From: Streptomyces violaceusniger Tu 4113
GTDB taxonomy: Bacteria; Actinomycetota; Actinomycetes; Streptomycetales; Streptomycetaceae
Reading direction: 5' to 3'
DNA: 64,000 nucleotides
Assembly (NCBI RefSeq): GCF_000147815.2
Contig: NC_015957.1
Span: forward strand, 7,750,001-7,814,000
How positions within the stretch are numbered: position 1 is the stretch's first letter; every line of letters starts with the position of its first letter. Of this stretch, positions 37,985-48,462 are shown piece by piece. The position numbers and the translations under genes are program-made. The notes under the pieces are model-generated. The model did not search any database. It had not been told where the DNA came from and was given only the letters and a program-made list of their open reading frames with translations.

Positions 37985-38857
37985 ATGAGCAGCCACGAGT
38001 TCGTGCGGGCCGGGGCCGGGCTCGGGCATGGGCTCGGGGGGATGGTGGTGACCGCCGTCGGCTATCGGTCCGAGGGGATACCGCCGACGCTGCACCGGGG
38101 GCTGCCCTCCCCCTACCTGACGCTGATCTTCTCCCTGGAGAGCCCCGTCGTCGGCGGCGTCACGCCCGAGCAGGCGCGGGGGCCCGGCGCCTCGCGGACC
38201 GAGATCGTCGTCGGCGGTCTGCACCAGCGGCCCGCGTATATCGCCCAGGGCGGAAGCGAGGCCGGAGTGCAGCTCGCGGTGCATCCGCTGGCGGCGCGCA
38301 CGCTGCTGGGGCTCCCGGCCGGGGCGCTCACCTCCGAGCTGGTCACCTCCGGGGCGGAGGTGCTGGGCAAGCGGGCCGCCGAGGTGCGGGAGCGGCTCTG
38401 CGAGCAGCGGTCGTGGGAGGACCGGTTCGCCACGCTGGGCACGTATCTGCGGGAGCGCGCGGCGGCGGGCGAGGACGGGGCGCCGGTGCGCAGCGAGGTC
38501 GCCGAGGCGTGGGCGTGGCTGGCCCGGCATCGGGGGGCCGGGACGCTGACGGGCCTGGCCGAGCATGTGGCGCTCAGCCCGCGCCGGCTGACCAGCGTGT
38601 TCCGGGCCGAGACGGGGCTGAGCCCCAAGCAGGCGGCGCGGCTGATGCGCTTCCAGCACGCCAGAAACACGGTGGTGCGGTCCGTGGCGGTGGGCCGGGC
38701 GCCGGATCTGGCCCGGGCGGCCGCCGAGTGCGGCTACTTCGACCACTCCCACCTGGTGCGCGACTTCCGTCAGTACACCGGGGTGAGCCCGACCGCCTGG
38801 TTGGCCGAAGAGTGCCGGAATATCCAAGCCGGTGGGCAGCTCTACGGCGAAGAGTAG
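37985..38857 (+). CDS. AraC-family transcriptional regulator
   Basis: 290 residues. The N-terminal ~150 residues are a ligand-binding-like domain; the C-terminal ~110 carry the two HTH units (LTGLAEHVALSPRRLTSVFR and LARAAAECGYFDHSHLVRDF) and end RQYTGVSPTAWL. It begins right after the left end of the tnpB element, so its promoter region may have been altered by the insertion. A VOC-fold gene starts 5 bases after its stop, which indicates an operon. Confidence 0.92.
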   Translation: MSSHEFVRAGAGLGHGLGGMVVTAVGYRSEGIPPTLHRGLPSPYLTLIFSLESPVVGGVTPEQARGPGASRTEIVVGGLHQRPAYIAQGGSEAGVQLAVHPLAARTLLGLPAGALTSELVTSGAEVLGKRAAEVRERLCEQRSWEDRFATLGTYLRERAAAGEDGAPVRSEVAEAWAWLARHRGAGTLTGLAEHVALSPRRLTSVFRAETGLSPKQAARLMRFQHARNTVVRSVAVGRAPDLARAAAECGYFDHSHLVRDFRQYTGVSPTAWLAEECRNIQAGGQLYGEE

Positions 38858-38862
38858 GTGCC

Positions 38863-39312
38863 ATGAACACCGCGCCGAACCAGCAGCAAGAGCAGCAGAA
38901 GCAGCCGAAGCAGCCGCGTGATCCGGCCGTCTGGCCCACGCTCCAGGCCCATGACGCCATCGCCCTGATCGACTTCCTGGTCGACACGGTCGGCTTCCTG
39001 CGCACGGCCGTCTACCAGGACGAAGACCGCGTCGCCCATGCCCAGCTCGACTGGCCCGAGGGCGGCGGCATCATGCTCGGCTCGTACGACCCGGCCACCA
39101 AGAGCTGGTGCCTGGAGCCGGGCACCTTCGGGGCGTACGTCGTCACCGAGCACGTCGACGCGCTGTACGAACGGCTCACGGCGGCCGGTGTGCGGGTGCT
39201 CCGGCCGATCGAGGACCAGCCGTACGGCAGCCGTGAGTTCGCCATCGCCGACCCGGAGGGCAACAAGTGGTCCTTCGGCACCTACCGGGGCGAGCCCCGG
39301 CCCGCCGAGTGA
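38863..39312 (+). CDS. VOC-superfamily (glyoxalase/bleomycin-resistance-like) protein
   Basis: 149 residues. After a Gln/Lys-rich start (NQQQEQQKQPKQP) comes one VOC unit: ALIDFLVDTVGFLRTAVYQD, then AHAQLDWPEGGGIMLGS, and a second beta-alpha-beta half (AYVVTEHVDALYERLTAAGV, ending FAIADPEGNKWSFGTY, with a metal-ligand-type Glu). Such proteins bind drugs or are metal-dependent lyases/dioxygenases. It is coupled to the AraC gene, which probably controls it. Confidence 0.88.
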   Translation: MNTAPNQQQEQQKQPKQPRDPAVWPTLQAHDAIALIDFLVDTVGFLRTAVYQDEDRVAHAQLDWPEGGGIMLGSYDPATKSWCLEPGTFGAYVVTEHVDALYERLTAAGVRVLRPIEDQPYGSREFAIADPEGNKWSFGTYRGEPRPAE

Positions 39313-39325
39313 TCGTTTTCCACCC

Positions 39326-40600
39326 TCATTCCTCCAGGTAGTGGAAGCCCGGACGGGGGTGCATCAGGAAGTCGTGGTGCGAGATGTTCCACGCGTACGC
39401 ACCCGCCATCGCGAAGGCCACGCGGTCCCCCACCCGTACCTCCGCGACCGGGACCCGGCTGGCCAGGACGTCCTTGGGGGTGCAGAGCTGGCCGACCAGC
39501 GTGACCGGCTCCGCCCGTACGGCCGGGCGCGCCCAGGGCCGGGTCCAGGTGTCCCCGGTGTCCCCGGTGTCCCCGGCGTCCCCGGCGTCCCCGGCGTCCA
39601 TGGGGAGCACCTGGAAGGGCTGGTCGTGCTGTTTGGTGGCGGGGGTGCGGAGGTGGTGGGTGCCGCCGCGCACCACCGCGAACGCCTCGCCACCGCTGTG
39701 CTTGATGTCCAGCACCTCGGTGACGTACCAGCCGCAGTAGACGGTCAGCGCCCGGCCGGGCTCGATCCGCAGGGTCAGGCCGGGGTGGCGGAGGGCGAGG
39801 TCCGCCATGCCCTGGCCGTAGGCGGCCCAGTCGAAGCGGCGGTCGGGATGGGCGTAGTCCACGCCCATCCCGCCGCCGACGTTCACCTCGGTGAGGCCCA
39901 GGCCGTGGCGTTCGGACAGCTTCGCCGCCCAGTCGGCGATCGCGGCGGCCACGGCGACCTGGGCGGGGGCGTCGAGGCCGCTGGCGAGATGGGCATGGAT
40001 GCCACGCAGCCGGAGGGGGCCGCCGCCGCCCGACAGCCGGAGCGGGCCGCCGCCCGGGCTCGCTTCGGCGAACAGCGGAAGGCAACGCTCCACGGCCTCG
40101 GGGTCGAGGCCGAAGGGGCTGGGGCGGCCGCCCATGGCGAGCGCCGCGCCGCCCAGCTCGTCACCGGCCACCGGGAGATTGACGCGCAGGAGGACGTCCA
40201 CGTCCGGGATGCCCGCGTCCTCCGCCGCCCCGGCCAGCAGCCGCAGTTCCTGCTCGCTCTCCACATGGAACCGCTCCACGCCCAGCGTCAGCGCCCGCCG
40301 CAGCTCCCCCTCGGTCTTGCCCGGCCCGCCGAAGGCCAGCGGCGCCCCGGGCACGGCCGCCCGGACGTGCTCCACCTCACCGCCGGAGGCCACCTCGTAG
40401 CCGGTGATGTGGGACGCGAGGGCCTGGAGGACGGCGGGCGCCGGGTTGGCCTTCGCGGCGTAGTACAGCTCGAGGCCCGGCGGCAGCGCGTCCCGCACAG
40501 CCCGCGCGTGCGCGCGGAGCGCGGTCAGGTCGTAGACGTAGGCGGGAAGGTCGTCGCCGGTCAGCTCCGTGGCGAGGGTACGGACGGCAGGGGTGATCAA
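39326..40600 (-). CDS. Type III PLP-dependent decarboxylase in siderophore operon
   Basis: 424 residues, fold III (alanine-racemase/DapDC-like). The PLP Lys is in ELYYAAKANPAPAVL; the phosphate-binding Gly loop is EVNVGGGMGVDY; IEPGRALTVYCGWYVTEV follows, and the active-site Cys segment is GQLCTPKDVLA. The TTG start overlaps the NIS synthetase stop as TTGA. In staphyloferrin B the homologous-type enzyme SbnH decarboxylates a citryl-diaminopropionate intermediate, so a similar role on a citrate or amino-acid conjugate is plausible here. Two low-complexity features occur: a duplicated GGPLRL loop and a run of (D/T)AG units from six 9-bp repeats at 39549-39602. Confidence 0.9.
   Translation of the reverse strand: MITPAVRTLATELTGDDLPAYVYDLTALRAHARAVRDALPPGLELYYAAKANPAPAVLQALASHITGYEVASGGEVEHVRAAVPGAPLAFGGPGKTEGELRRALTLGVERFHVESEQELRLLAGAAEDAGIPDVDVLLRVNLPVAGDELGGAALAMGGRPSPFGLDPEAVERCLPLFAEASPGGGPLRLSGGGGPLRLRGIHAHLASGLDAPAQVAVAAAIADWAAKLSERHGLGLTEVNVGGGMGVDYAHPDRRFDWAAYGQGMADLALRHPGLTLRIEPGRALTVYCGWYVTEVLDIKHSGGEAFAVVRGGTHHLRTPATKQHDQPFQVLPMDAGDAGDAGDTGDTGDTWTRPWARPAVRAEPVTLVGQLCTPKDVLASRVPVAEVRVGDRVAFAMAGAYAWNISHHDFLMHPRPGFHYLEE
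39549..39602. repeat. 9-bp tandem repeats inside the PLP decarboxylase gene
   Basis: Six units of GTGTCCCCG / GCGTCCCCG type, in frame, encoding Asp-Ala/Thr-Gly triplets in a surface loop before the C-terminal beta domain. Confidence 0.9.
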
Positions 40601-42519
40601 CGGCTGCTCCCGGGCTGGTGGATGACGTGGGCTTCTTCGGACACATGGGCCGCTGCCAACACATGCGCCGCCTCGGACACGTGCGCTGCCTCGGACACAT
40701 GCGCCGCCTCGGACAGCAGGGCGGAGGCGAGCGGGCTGGCGATACGGACATAGCCCGCGTGGCGGTCGGCCCGACGAGCCCAGCGGGTCAGGAGGTTGGC
40801 CTTGGCGGGCAGCGGCACGCCCGCCACGAGGGCGCGCAGGGCGGGCGGGTGGTCATGGGCCGCCGAACGCTCGCACAGCACCCGGCGGACGGCCGACCAC
40901 AGCGCGGGCTCCAGACGCGGACAGCGGTCGGCGAGGGCGGCCACCATCTCGGCGATGTGGTTGACCAGCAGGCAGTACACCACCCGGTCCCAGCCGCGCT
41001 CGCGCTCGTACGTCAGCGGGCGGGCCACCGCCTCGGGCAGCGCGGCGAGCGCGGCGGCGTGGCGCTCGGGCACCAGCTTGGTGCCCTCCAGATCGCGGAA
41101 GAGCACCTGCCGGGGGGTGCCGTCGGCGGGGTCGACGCCGATGACGACGTTCTGGAGGTGGGGTTCCAGGACCACGCCGTGGTCGAAGTAGGCGGCCAGC
41201 ACGGGCGGTACGAGAAGGTTGAGATACGCCTGCCACCACGCGGCGAGCCGGTCGGGGCCGACCTCGGGGAGGAGGCGGGAGATCTGGGCGCCGCTGGTGG
41301 GGTACTCATCGGCGACGGCCGCCGCGAGCAGCGCGGTCAGCCCCGGCCGCAGCCGGGCGGCCAGCCCCTCGCGGACGATCACCCCGAAGCTCTCGATGAG
41401 CTGCTGGTCGCCGCCGAGGTCAAGCGTCCGGTAGGCGGGTTCGCGCAGCAGCTCACAGCCGGGGAAGCGGGCGGCGAGATCGGCGGCGACCGGCTCCAGG
41501 AGACGGGTCAGGGCGACGGCGCCGGACAGCTCGTAGTCGGCGTTCTTGCGCAGGCAGTTGGTGATCCGCACGTTGAGGCTGAACTTGAGGAAGTCCCGGC
41601 CGTCGTAGAGCGTACGGACCGACGCGGTCGGCGCGAACTCCGCGCCGCCGGGCCCGAGGTCCAGCACGTCGCCCCGGGCGATGGCCGCCCGCAGGAGACG
41701 GTGCTCGCGCAACATCGCGTACTGCCAGGGGTGGGCGGGCAGCAGCCGGTAGCCGTCGGGGACGGCGCCTTGCCGGTCGAGCGCGGCGAGGGGTCCGGGA
41801 CGCGCGGACTCGTCACGGACGTACTCCTGGCCGGCGTACTCCTCGCGGACGCACTCCTCGCGGAGGTACTCCTCGCGGAGGTACTCCTCGCGGACGTACT
41901 CCTCGCGGACGTACTCCTCGCGGACGTACTCCTCGCGGACGGCGAGGTGGTGCAGCGGGAAGCGCGCCCCGGCCTCGGGGGCGAACCGCGCCCAGGAGTC
42001 GGCGCTGCCGGTGCGGGCCTTGGGGGTGGGGTGGAAGCGATGGCCGAAGAGCAGGGACTGCTCGGAGGCGAGATAGGGATCCTCGACGCCGCCGCTCACG
42101 GGTGGTGTGTCCCGGTCCTCCAGAGCTTCCCGGCCCTCCAGTGCCGCCAGGGCCGCCGTCATGCCCGCGTGGCTGGAGGCGACCTGGTCCAGGAACTCAT
42201 CGTTGTGCACCCCCGTGCGCAGTTGCAGCTCCCGGCGGATGCGCTCGGCCAGCTCACGCCAGGACACCTCGGTCCAGCCGCCCTCGCGCTGCTCGCTGAC
42301 CGGCCCGGTGAAGCGGTGCGCCCCGATGAGGGAGGTGCGCCGCAGCCCGACGCGCAACAGCACCCCGCAGCGCGGCAGCCTCAGCCGTAGCCACCCATCG
42401 GCCACGACGGTCTGATGCTCCGGCCCCGACACCTCGCGGAGCAGACAGTTGAGCAGGGTGTGGGCGGTGGCGTGGTCGGCGGAGGCCACGGTCGCGGCGG
42501 GCGAGGAGGTCATGGGCAT
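40597..42519 (-). CDS. NIS synthetase (IucA/IucC family) 1
   Basis: 640 residues. Core motifs: PAHPWQYAML (ATP phosphate binding), SVRTLYDGRDFLKFSLNVRI, GVVLEPHLQNVVIGVDP, VLFRDLEGTKL, and a C-terminal FhuF-like tail. NIS synthetases condense carboxylates such as citrate with amines or alcohols using ATP to make siderophores. The protein carries two in-frame repeat expansions: about eight (V/L)REEY units before the HPWQ motif, and five SEAAHV-like units at the extreme C-terminus. GGAG lies 7 bases before the start. It follows NIS synthetase 2 by 90 bases and is coupled to the decarboxylase. Confidence 0.95.
   Translation of the reverse strand: MPMTSSPAATVASADHATAHTLLNCLLREVSGPEHQTVVADGWLRLRLPRCGVLLRVGLRRTSLIGAHRFTGPVSEQREGGWTEVSWRELAERIRRELQLRTGVHNDEFLDQVASSHAGMTAALAALEGREALEDRDTPPVSGGVEDPYLASEQSLLFGHRFHPTPKARTGSADSWARFAPEAGARFPLHHLAVREEYVREEYVREEYVREEYLREEYLREECVREEYAGQEYVRDESARPGPLAALDRQGAVPDGYRLLPAHPWQYAMLREHRLLRAAIARGDVLDLGPGGAEFAPTASVRTLYDGRDFLKFSLNVRITNCLRKNADYELSGAVALTRLLEPVAADLAARFPGCELLREPAYRTLDLGGDQQLIESFGVIVREGLAARLRPGLTALLAAAVADEYPTSGAQISRLLPEVGPDRLAAWWQAYLNLLVPPVLAAYFDHGVVLEPHLQNVVIGVDPADGTPRQVLFRDLEGTKLVPERHAAALAALPEAVARPLTYERERGWDRVVYCLLVNHIAEMVAALADRCPRLEPALWSAVRRVLCERSAAHDHPPALRALVAGVPLPAKANLLTRWARRADRHAGYVRIASPLASALLSEAAHVSEAAHVSEAAHVLAAAHVSEEAHVIHQPGSSR
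40624..40713. repeat. 18-bp tandem repeats at the 3' end of NIS synthetase 1
   Basis: Five 18-bp units, two of them identical, encode hexads of the form SEAAHV at the C-terminus. His recurs every six residues, and the repeat array runs to within about 10 residues of the stop. Confidence 0.9.
41821..41940. repeat. 15-bp tandem repeats within NIS synthetase 1
   Basis: Eight contiguous 15-bp units (GTACTCCTCGCGGAC and close variants) encode (V/L)REEY pentads. The first-read units toward 41940 are identical; those near 41821-41865 have drifted. Confidence 0.95.
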
Positions 42520-42609
42520 GGGGCGGCTCCAGCGGGGCGGAGGAGAGAGGGCCGGGAGGGCAGGAGGGGCAGGAGGGGCTTGGCGGTAACGGCAAGAGGG
42601 GCGCGGCGG

Positions 42610-44751
42610 TCATCTGCCGCTTCCCCGCAGCAGATAGTTGGGCCCGGTGACGTAGTGCTTGTTGATGTCCACGGCGCCCGAACGCTCCTTGGTGAACAAG
42701 GTGCCGGCGGTGACCATCGCCTTGACCGGCAGCCGATCCGCGTCCAGCACCCGCCGCCGCAGCAGCGCGGCGGCCGCGCCGGGCCGGGTGACGGCGAGCC
42801 GGTCGACGGCGTCGGTGAGCCGGTCGCGCAGCCGCCGCAGCAGGGTGTCGAGCGGGGCCCGGCCGAGGCGGGCGAGCTCGAAGACGGGGGCGGCGGCGCA
42901 GAGATGGACGGTGATGGTGGTGAACACATCGGCCACCGGCCCGTCGCCGGACGTCAGGATTCTGCGGTCGTCGAATCCGCACAGGTCGGCGGCCGGACCT
43001 CCGCCGACCATGGCGGCGAGCCGTATCGCGTGGACGCGGGGGCCGTCGTGGTCCTTGATGAGCAGCCGCAGCCGGGGCACGGCACCACCGTTGTCACCCC
43101 CGCTCTCGAAGACCAGGGAGATGTTCTGCTGATGGGACTCCAGCGCGATGCCGTACGCGAAGAGGGTGGTGTGGAAGTCGAACAGCAGGGTGAGGTAGTC
43201 GTCGAGCAGGGCGAGGACATCCCCGCCGTAGTGGCGCTCGGCGAGCCCGTCGATGACGAGCGTGCCGTCCGGGGCGGGGGCGAGCAGCCCGGCCAGCGGC
43301 ACGATCGTGGCGTTCTCCAGGCCGGGCGGGTAGCGGCGCACGAGCGTGGCCAGCAGCTCGTGTCCGGCGTGGAGGTGGGTGGTCTCGTCGGCGAGCAGCA
43401 CGGTGGCGCCGAATCGCGGCTCCCGCGCGATCACCGCCTCCACCAGGCGCTGCGCCACCTCGCCGTCGATCAGCGTGCCGGGTTTGACCGAGCGCCGGTT
43501 GCGCATCCCCAGCGTGGAGGTGGTGAGCGGCAGTTTGAGATGGACGAGGGGGTCGTCGGCGACGGCCACGGTCCGCATGGAGAGGGTGGGCCGTACGTCC
43601 AGCAGAGGGCGGTCGGCGAGCCGGGCCTCGCCCTCGAGCCCGGCCGCGCGGAGCGCGGCCTCCAGCGGGCGGCCGACGGTGAGCGGATGCACGGGGAAGG
43701 CCAGCCGCCGCCGTTCGTCGGAGGGCCGCCCGCTTCCGAGGCCGAGTTGAGCGGGCGTCGGCCACCAGTCGGGCAGCCGCGCCGGGTCGCCGCCGAGCGC
43801 TTCGCGGGGGAGGACGAGCCAGCGCAGCGGGAAGGTGGGGTGGAACTCGGGTGCGTGAGCGCGCAATTGGTCCTCGGTGAAGACAGCCCGGCCCCGGCTG
43901 GTCGGGTAGACCGGGTGGTCCCGGAACGCGGCGAGCGTGTCGTACGCGACCGCTCCGGACATCCCCGTCCACGGCCGCCCCTCGCCGTGGCGTGCGGCCA
44001 GCTCGGCGACGACGCCGGGCCGGATGCGGGTATGCAGCCGCATGGCGTCGAGCGCCTGTCGGCACTCGGTCACGAAGACGTCGTACAGCGGCCGATCCTC
44101 CTCCGGCACGGCGGCCCGCAGCCGCCCTAGGACGGGGGCGAGGCCGGTGAGCAGGGTGTGGGGTGGACAACCAGCTTGGGCGCCCGGGACGCCTGGGGCC
44201 CTGGGCTCGTCTGCTTCTTGCGCAGTGCTGGGCGCTCCGGGGGTGCGGTTCCCGGACCCGTCGGCCGGGTCGGGCGCGGACGTCGGATCGGCGTCGGCCC
44301 GTTCGGCGGACGGCGGCCCGGCGTCGGCCCGTTCAGGGTGGGTCCGTTCGGCGTCGGCCCGTTCGGCGGCCCGATCGGCGTCAACCCGTTCAGGGCGGGT
44401 CCGATCGCCGGGGGTCCGTTCGGCGTCGGCCCGTTCGCCGGGGGCCCGACCGGCGTCGGCCCGTTCAGGGCGGGTCCGTTCGGCGTCGGCCGGCTCGGCA
44501 TCGGCCCGATCAGCCGGGGTCCATTCGGCAGTCGCGGGAGCGCATAGCAGGGGCCGACGACGGGCGCGGATATCGCACTGGAAGCCCTCGGGTTCCACCG
44601 GCAGCAGCACGCTTTCGCCCCCCTCGAGCGCGATGCGCAGCCAGTCGCCGTCGGCGCGCCGTTCCGGGGTGGCGCGGCTGCGCAGCCTGTAGGCGTCCTC
44701 TCGGAGGAACGTATCGAGCACCCGTCCGAGAAGCTCCTCTTCCTCTGTCAC
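42610..44751 (-). CDS. NIS synthetase (IucA/IucC family) 2
   Basis: About 713 residues from the GTG at 44751, which overlaps the ATP-grasp stop as GTGA and follows GGGAG by 5 bases; an ATG at 44763 is an alternative. Core motifs: FPVHPLTVGRPLEAAL, LSMRTVAVADDPLVHLKLPL, TTSTLGMRNRRSVKPGTLID, GIALESHQQNISLVFE, LLIKDHDGPRVH, and a C-terminal KAMVTAGTLFTKE segment. A long acidic/basic insertion of ADAERT-like repeats (about residues 70-160) separates a short N-terminal piece from the core. Two NIS synthetases imply two condensations of a carboxylic acid backbone. Confidence 0.94.
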   Translation of the reverse strand: MTEEEELLGRVLDTFLREDAYRLRSRATPERRADGDWLRIALEGGESVLLPVEPEGFQCDIRARRRPLLCAPATAEWTPADRADAEPADAERTRPERADAGRAPGERADAERTPGDRTRPERVDADRAAERADAERTHPERADAGPPSAERADADPTSAPDPADGSGNRTPGAPSTAQEADEPRAPGVPGAQAGCPPHTLLTGLAPVLGRLRAAVPEEDRPLYDVFVTECRQALDAMRLHTRIRPGVVAELAARHGEGRPWTGMSGAVAYDTLAAFRDHPVYPTSRGRAVFTEDQLRAHAPEFHPTFPLRWLVLPREALGGDPARLPDWWPTPAQLGLGSGRPSDERRRLAFPVHPLTVGRPLEAALRAAGLEGEARLADRPLLDVRPTLSMRTVAVADDPLVHLKLPLTTSTLGMRNRRSVKPGTLIDGEVAQRLVEAVIAREPRFGATVLLADETTHLHAGHELLATLVRRYPPGLENATIVPLAGLLAPAPDGTLVIDGLAERHYGGDVLALLDDYLTLLFDFHTTLFAYGIALESHQQNISLVFESGGDNGGAVPRLRLLIKDHDGPRVHAIRLAAMVGGGPAADLCGFDDRRILTSGDGPVADVFTTITVHLCAAAPVFELARLGRAPLDTLLRRLRDRLTDAVDRLAVTRPGAAAALLRRRVLDADRLPVKAMVTAGTLFTKERSGAVDINKHYVTGPNYLLRGSGR
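44265..44545. repeat. Degenerate 12/15-bp repeats within NIS synthetase 2
   Basis: A region dominated by GTTCGGCGTCGGCCC-type units encodes ERADAERT/RPERADAG motifs over about 80 residues. It forms a charged, probably disordered linker near the N-terminus. Confidence 0.85.
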
Positions 44752-46091
44752 ACGATCTCCCATCGGTGGGCCGCGAGGAACTGCGCCACCGCCGCGTCGA
44801 TCCGCCCCTGATCGGTGCCGGTGGCCCGGAGCACGCCGAGGAAGTCCCGATTGGTGCGGTGGAGCGGGTGTTCCTCGCCGACCCCGCGCAGCGGCCGGTA
44901 GTCCAGTCGTACGCCGTCGCGCTCGGTCACGCTCGCCGGAGGGGCGGAGGCGAGCCGCCCGGCGCGGTCGGCCAGGACGTACTCCATGCGAACCCTGCCG
45001 TCGGTGCGCGCGCCGAGGTCGTCCGGCAGCGGCTCGCCCAGGTGCGTACGGAGGATGTACTCGAAAAGGGGGATGCCGAGGAGTTCGGCGAGGACGAGGT
45101 CGCACTGGTCGCCTATGGCACGGTAGTTGACCTCGATGAGGCGGGCCCGGTCATCCTGGACGACGTACTCGGTGTGGCACACACCGAAGCCGACGCCCAG
45201 CGCGCGCAGTTGCGCCAGCACCTGATCGGTGTGCGGCTGCGGGGGTGGGGCGGGCAGCAGGTGCAGCCGTTCCTCGATGAAGTGCGGGGGCGGCGAGAGC
45301 TCGGTGCGGAAGCCGCCGAGGACGTGGAGGGTGCGGCCGTCGCCGAGGGTTTCGAGGGTGCGCAGCTCACCGTCCAGGAACTCCTCGACCACCAGGGCCG
45401 CTCCGGGGCGCCGGGCCCGTATCTCGACGCAGCGCCGGACGAGTTCGTCGGCGTCGGCGACGAGAACGACGTCTTCGCTGGCCACGCCCTCGCGCGGTTT
45501 GACCACGCAGGGGTAGGGCGCGTCGAGTCCGGCGAGGGTGGTGGGTTCCTGTCCGGTGGCGAGTTCGGCGGACCAGACGGGGGCGGCGGGCCAGACGGGG
45601 TCGGCGGACCAGACGGGGTCGGCGGCGTGCGGGCCCGTGGCGGCGAGGGCGCGGCGCAGCTCGGCCTTGTTCTTGGTGCGCAGCGCGGCGCGCCAGTCCT
45701 TGCCCGGGAGGCCGAAGTACTCGGCGGCGAGGGCGGCCTGGGTCTGGAGGTGGTCGCTGTTGGTGAAGACGGCGTCGGGGCGGCCGTCGGCGGCGATCCG
45801 GCTGATGACCTCGGCGAAGTCCCGTACATCGCAGGGGACGATGTCGAGCGCGGGGAACGCGTGGTCCTGCCGTGCGTAGCCGTAGGCGCGTTCATGGGCC
45901 TCGGGCTGGTCGGTGAGCAGGGTGACCGCCAGACCGAGCCGGGCCGCCGCGGGGAGGAAGCCCTCGGTGACGGAGTCGGTGGGGTTGAGGGCCAGGAGGT
46001 GCAGCCGAGGCGGCGGCGGGGCGGCCGAGGAGCCCCCGAGGGCAGGGGAAGAGGACGGCCGTGACGCCGCGTCGAGATCATTCTCGTTCAC
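44748..46091 (-). CDS. ATP-grasp ligase, first gene of the siderophore operon
   Basis: 447 residues. After a Pro/Ser-rich lead come a pre-ATP-grasp Rossmann-like part (LLALNPTDSVTEGFLPAAARLG; VFTNSDHLQTQAALAAEYFG), then the ATP-grasp core (TKNKAELRRALAATG, PCVVKPREGVASEDVV, ALVVEEFLDGELRTLETL, and the metal ligands in ARLIEVNYRAIGDQCDL). It would form an amide bond, probably joining an amino acid to a siderophore intermediate or precursor. A short repeat (DPVWSADPVWPAAPVWSAE) interrupts the middle. The GTG start is only about 10 bases from the iron box, so the transcript may be leaderless. Confidence 0.9.
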   Translation of the reverse strand: MNENDLDAASRPSSSPALGGSSAAPPPPRLHLLALNPTDSVTEGFLPAAARLGLAVTLLTDQPEAHERAYGYARQDHAFPALDIVPCDVRDFAEVISRIAADGRPDAVFTNSDHLQTQAALAAEYFGLPGKDWRAALRTKNKAELRRALAATGPHAADPVWSADPVWPAAPVWSAELATGQEPTTLAGLDAPYPCVVKPREGVASEDVVLVADADELVRRCVEIRARRPGAALVVEEFLDGELRTLETLGDGRTLHVLGGFRTELSPPPHFIEERLHLLPAPPPQPHTDQVLAQLRALGVGFGVCHTEYVVQDDRARLIEVNYRAIGDQCDLVLAELLGIPLFEYILRTHLGEPLPDDLGARTDGRVRMEYVLADRAGRLASAPPASVTERDGVRLDYRPLRGVGEEHPLHRTNRDFLGVLRATGTDQGRIDAAVAQFLAAHRWEIV

Positions 46092-46100
46092 GGCCCGAGA

Positions 46101-46119
46101 TTAGGTTAGGCATGCCTAA
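46101..46119. promoter_or_regulatory. DmdR/IdeR-type iron box
   Basis: TTAGGTTAGGCATGCCTAA matches the 19-bp actinobacterial DtxR-family box (TTAGGTTAGGCTAACCTAA type) with mismatches only near the centre of the right half. It lies 10 bases upstream of the ATP-grasp GTG, overlapping a TAATCT that could be the -10 of a leaderless transcript. Iron-loaded DmdR would block the whole NIS operon. Confidence 0.92.
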
Positions 46120-46167
46120 GACCGCTAATTCGACGTGCCGGTCCGCCCGTTTGGCCCTGATTAGCCG

Positions 46168-46213
46168 TCAACAACGGTCAACGGTCGGCGTCAACGATCC
46201 ACAACGGTCGGCG
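46168..46213. repeat. Short direct repeats between iron box and carboxyltransferase gene
   Basis: Two copies of a CAACGGTCGGCGTCAACG unit with further CAACGGT pieces, about 46 bases. They lie just upstream of the iron-box promoter and just after the carboxyltransferase stop. Function not evident. Confidence 0.7.
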
Positions 46214-48448
<2,235 letters not shown>

Positions 48449-48462
48449 ATCTGTCACCGTCT

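Noticed and set aside
41821..41940. Regular 15-bp repeats considered as a CRISPR-like array.
   Set aside because: Contiguous units without spacers, in frame within a conserved enzyme; no cas genes.
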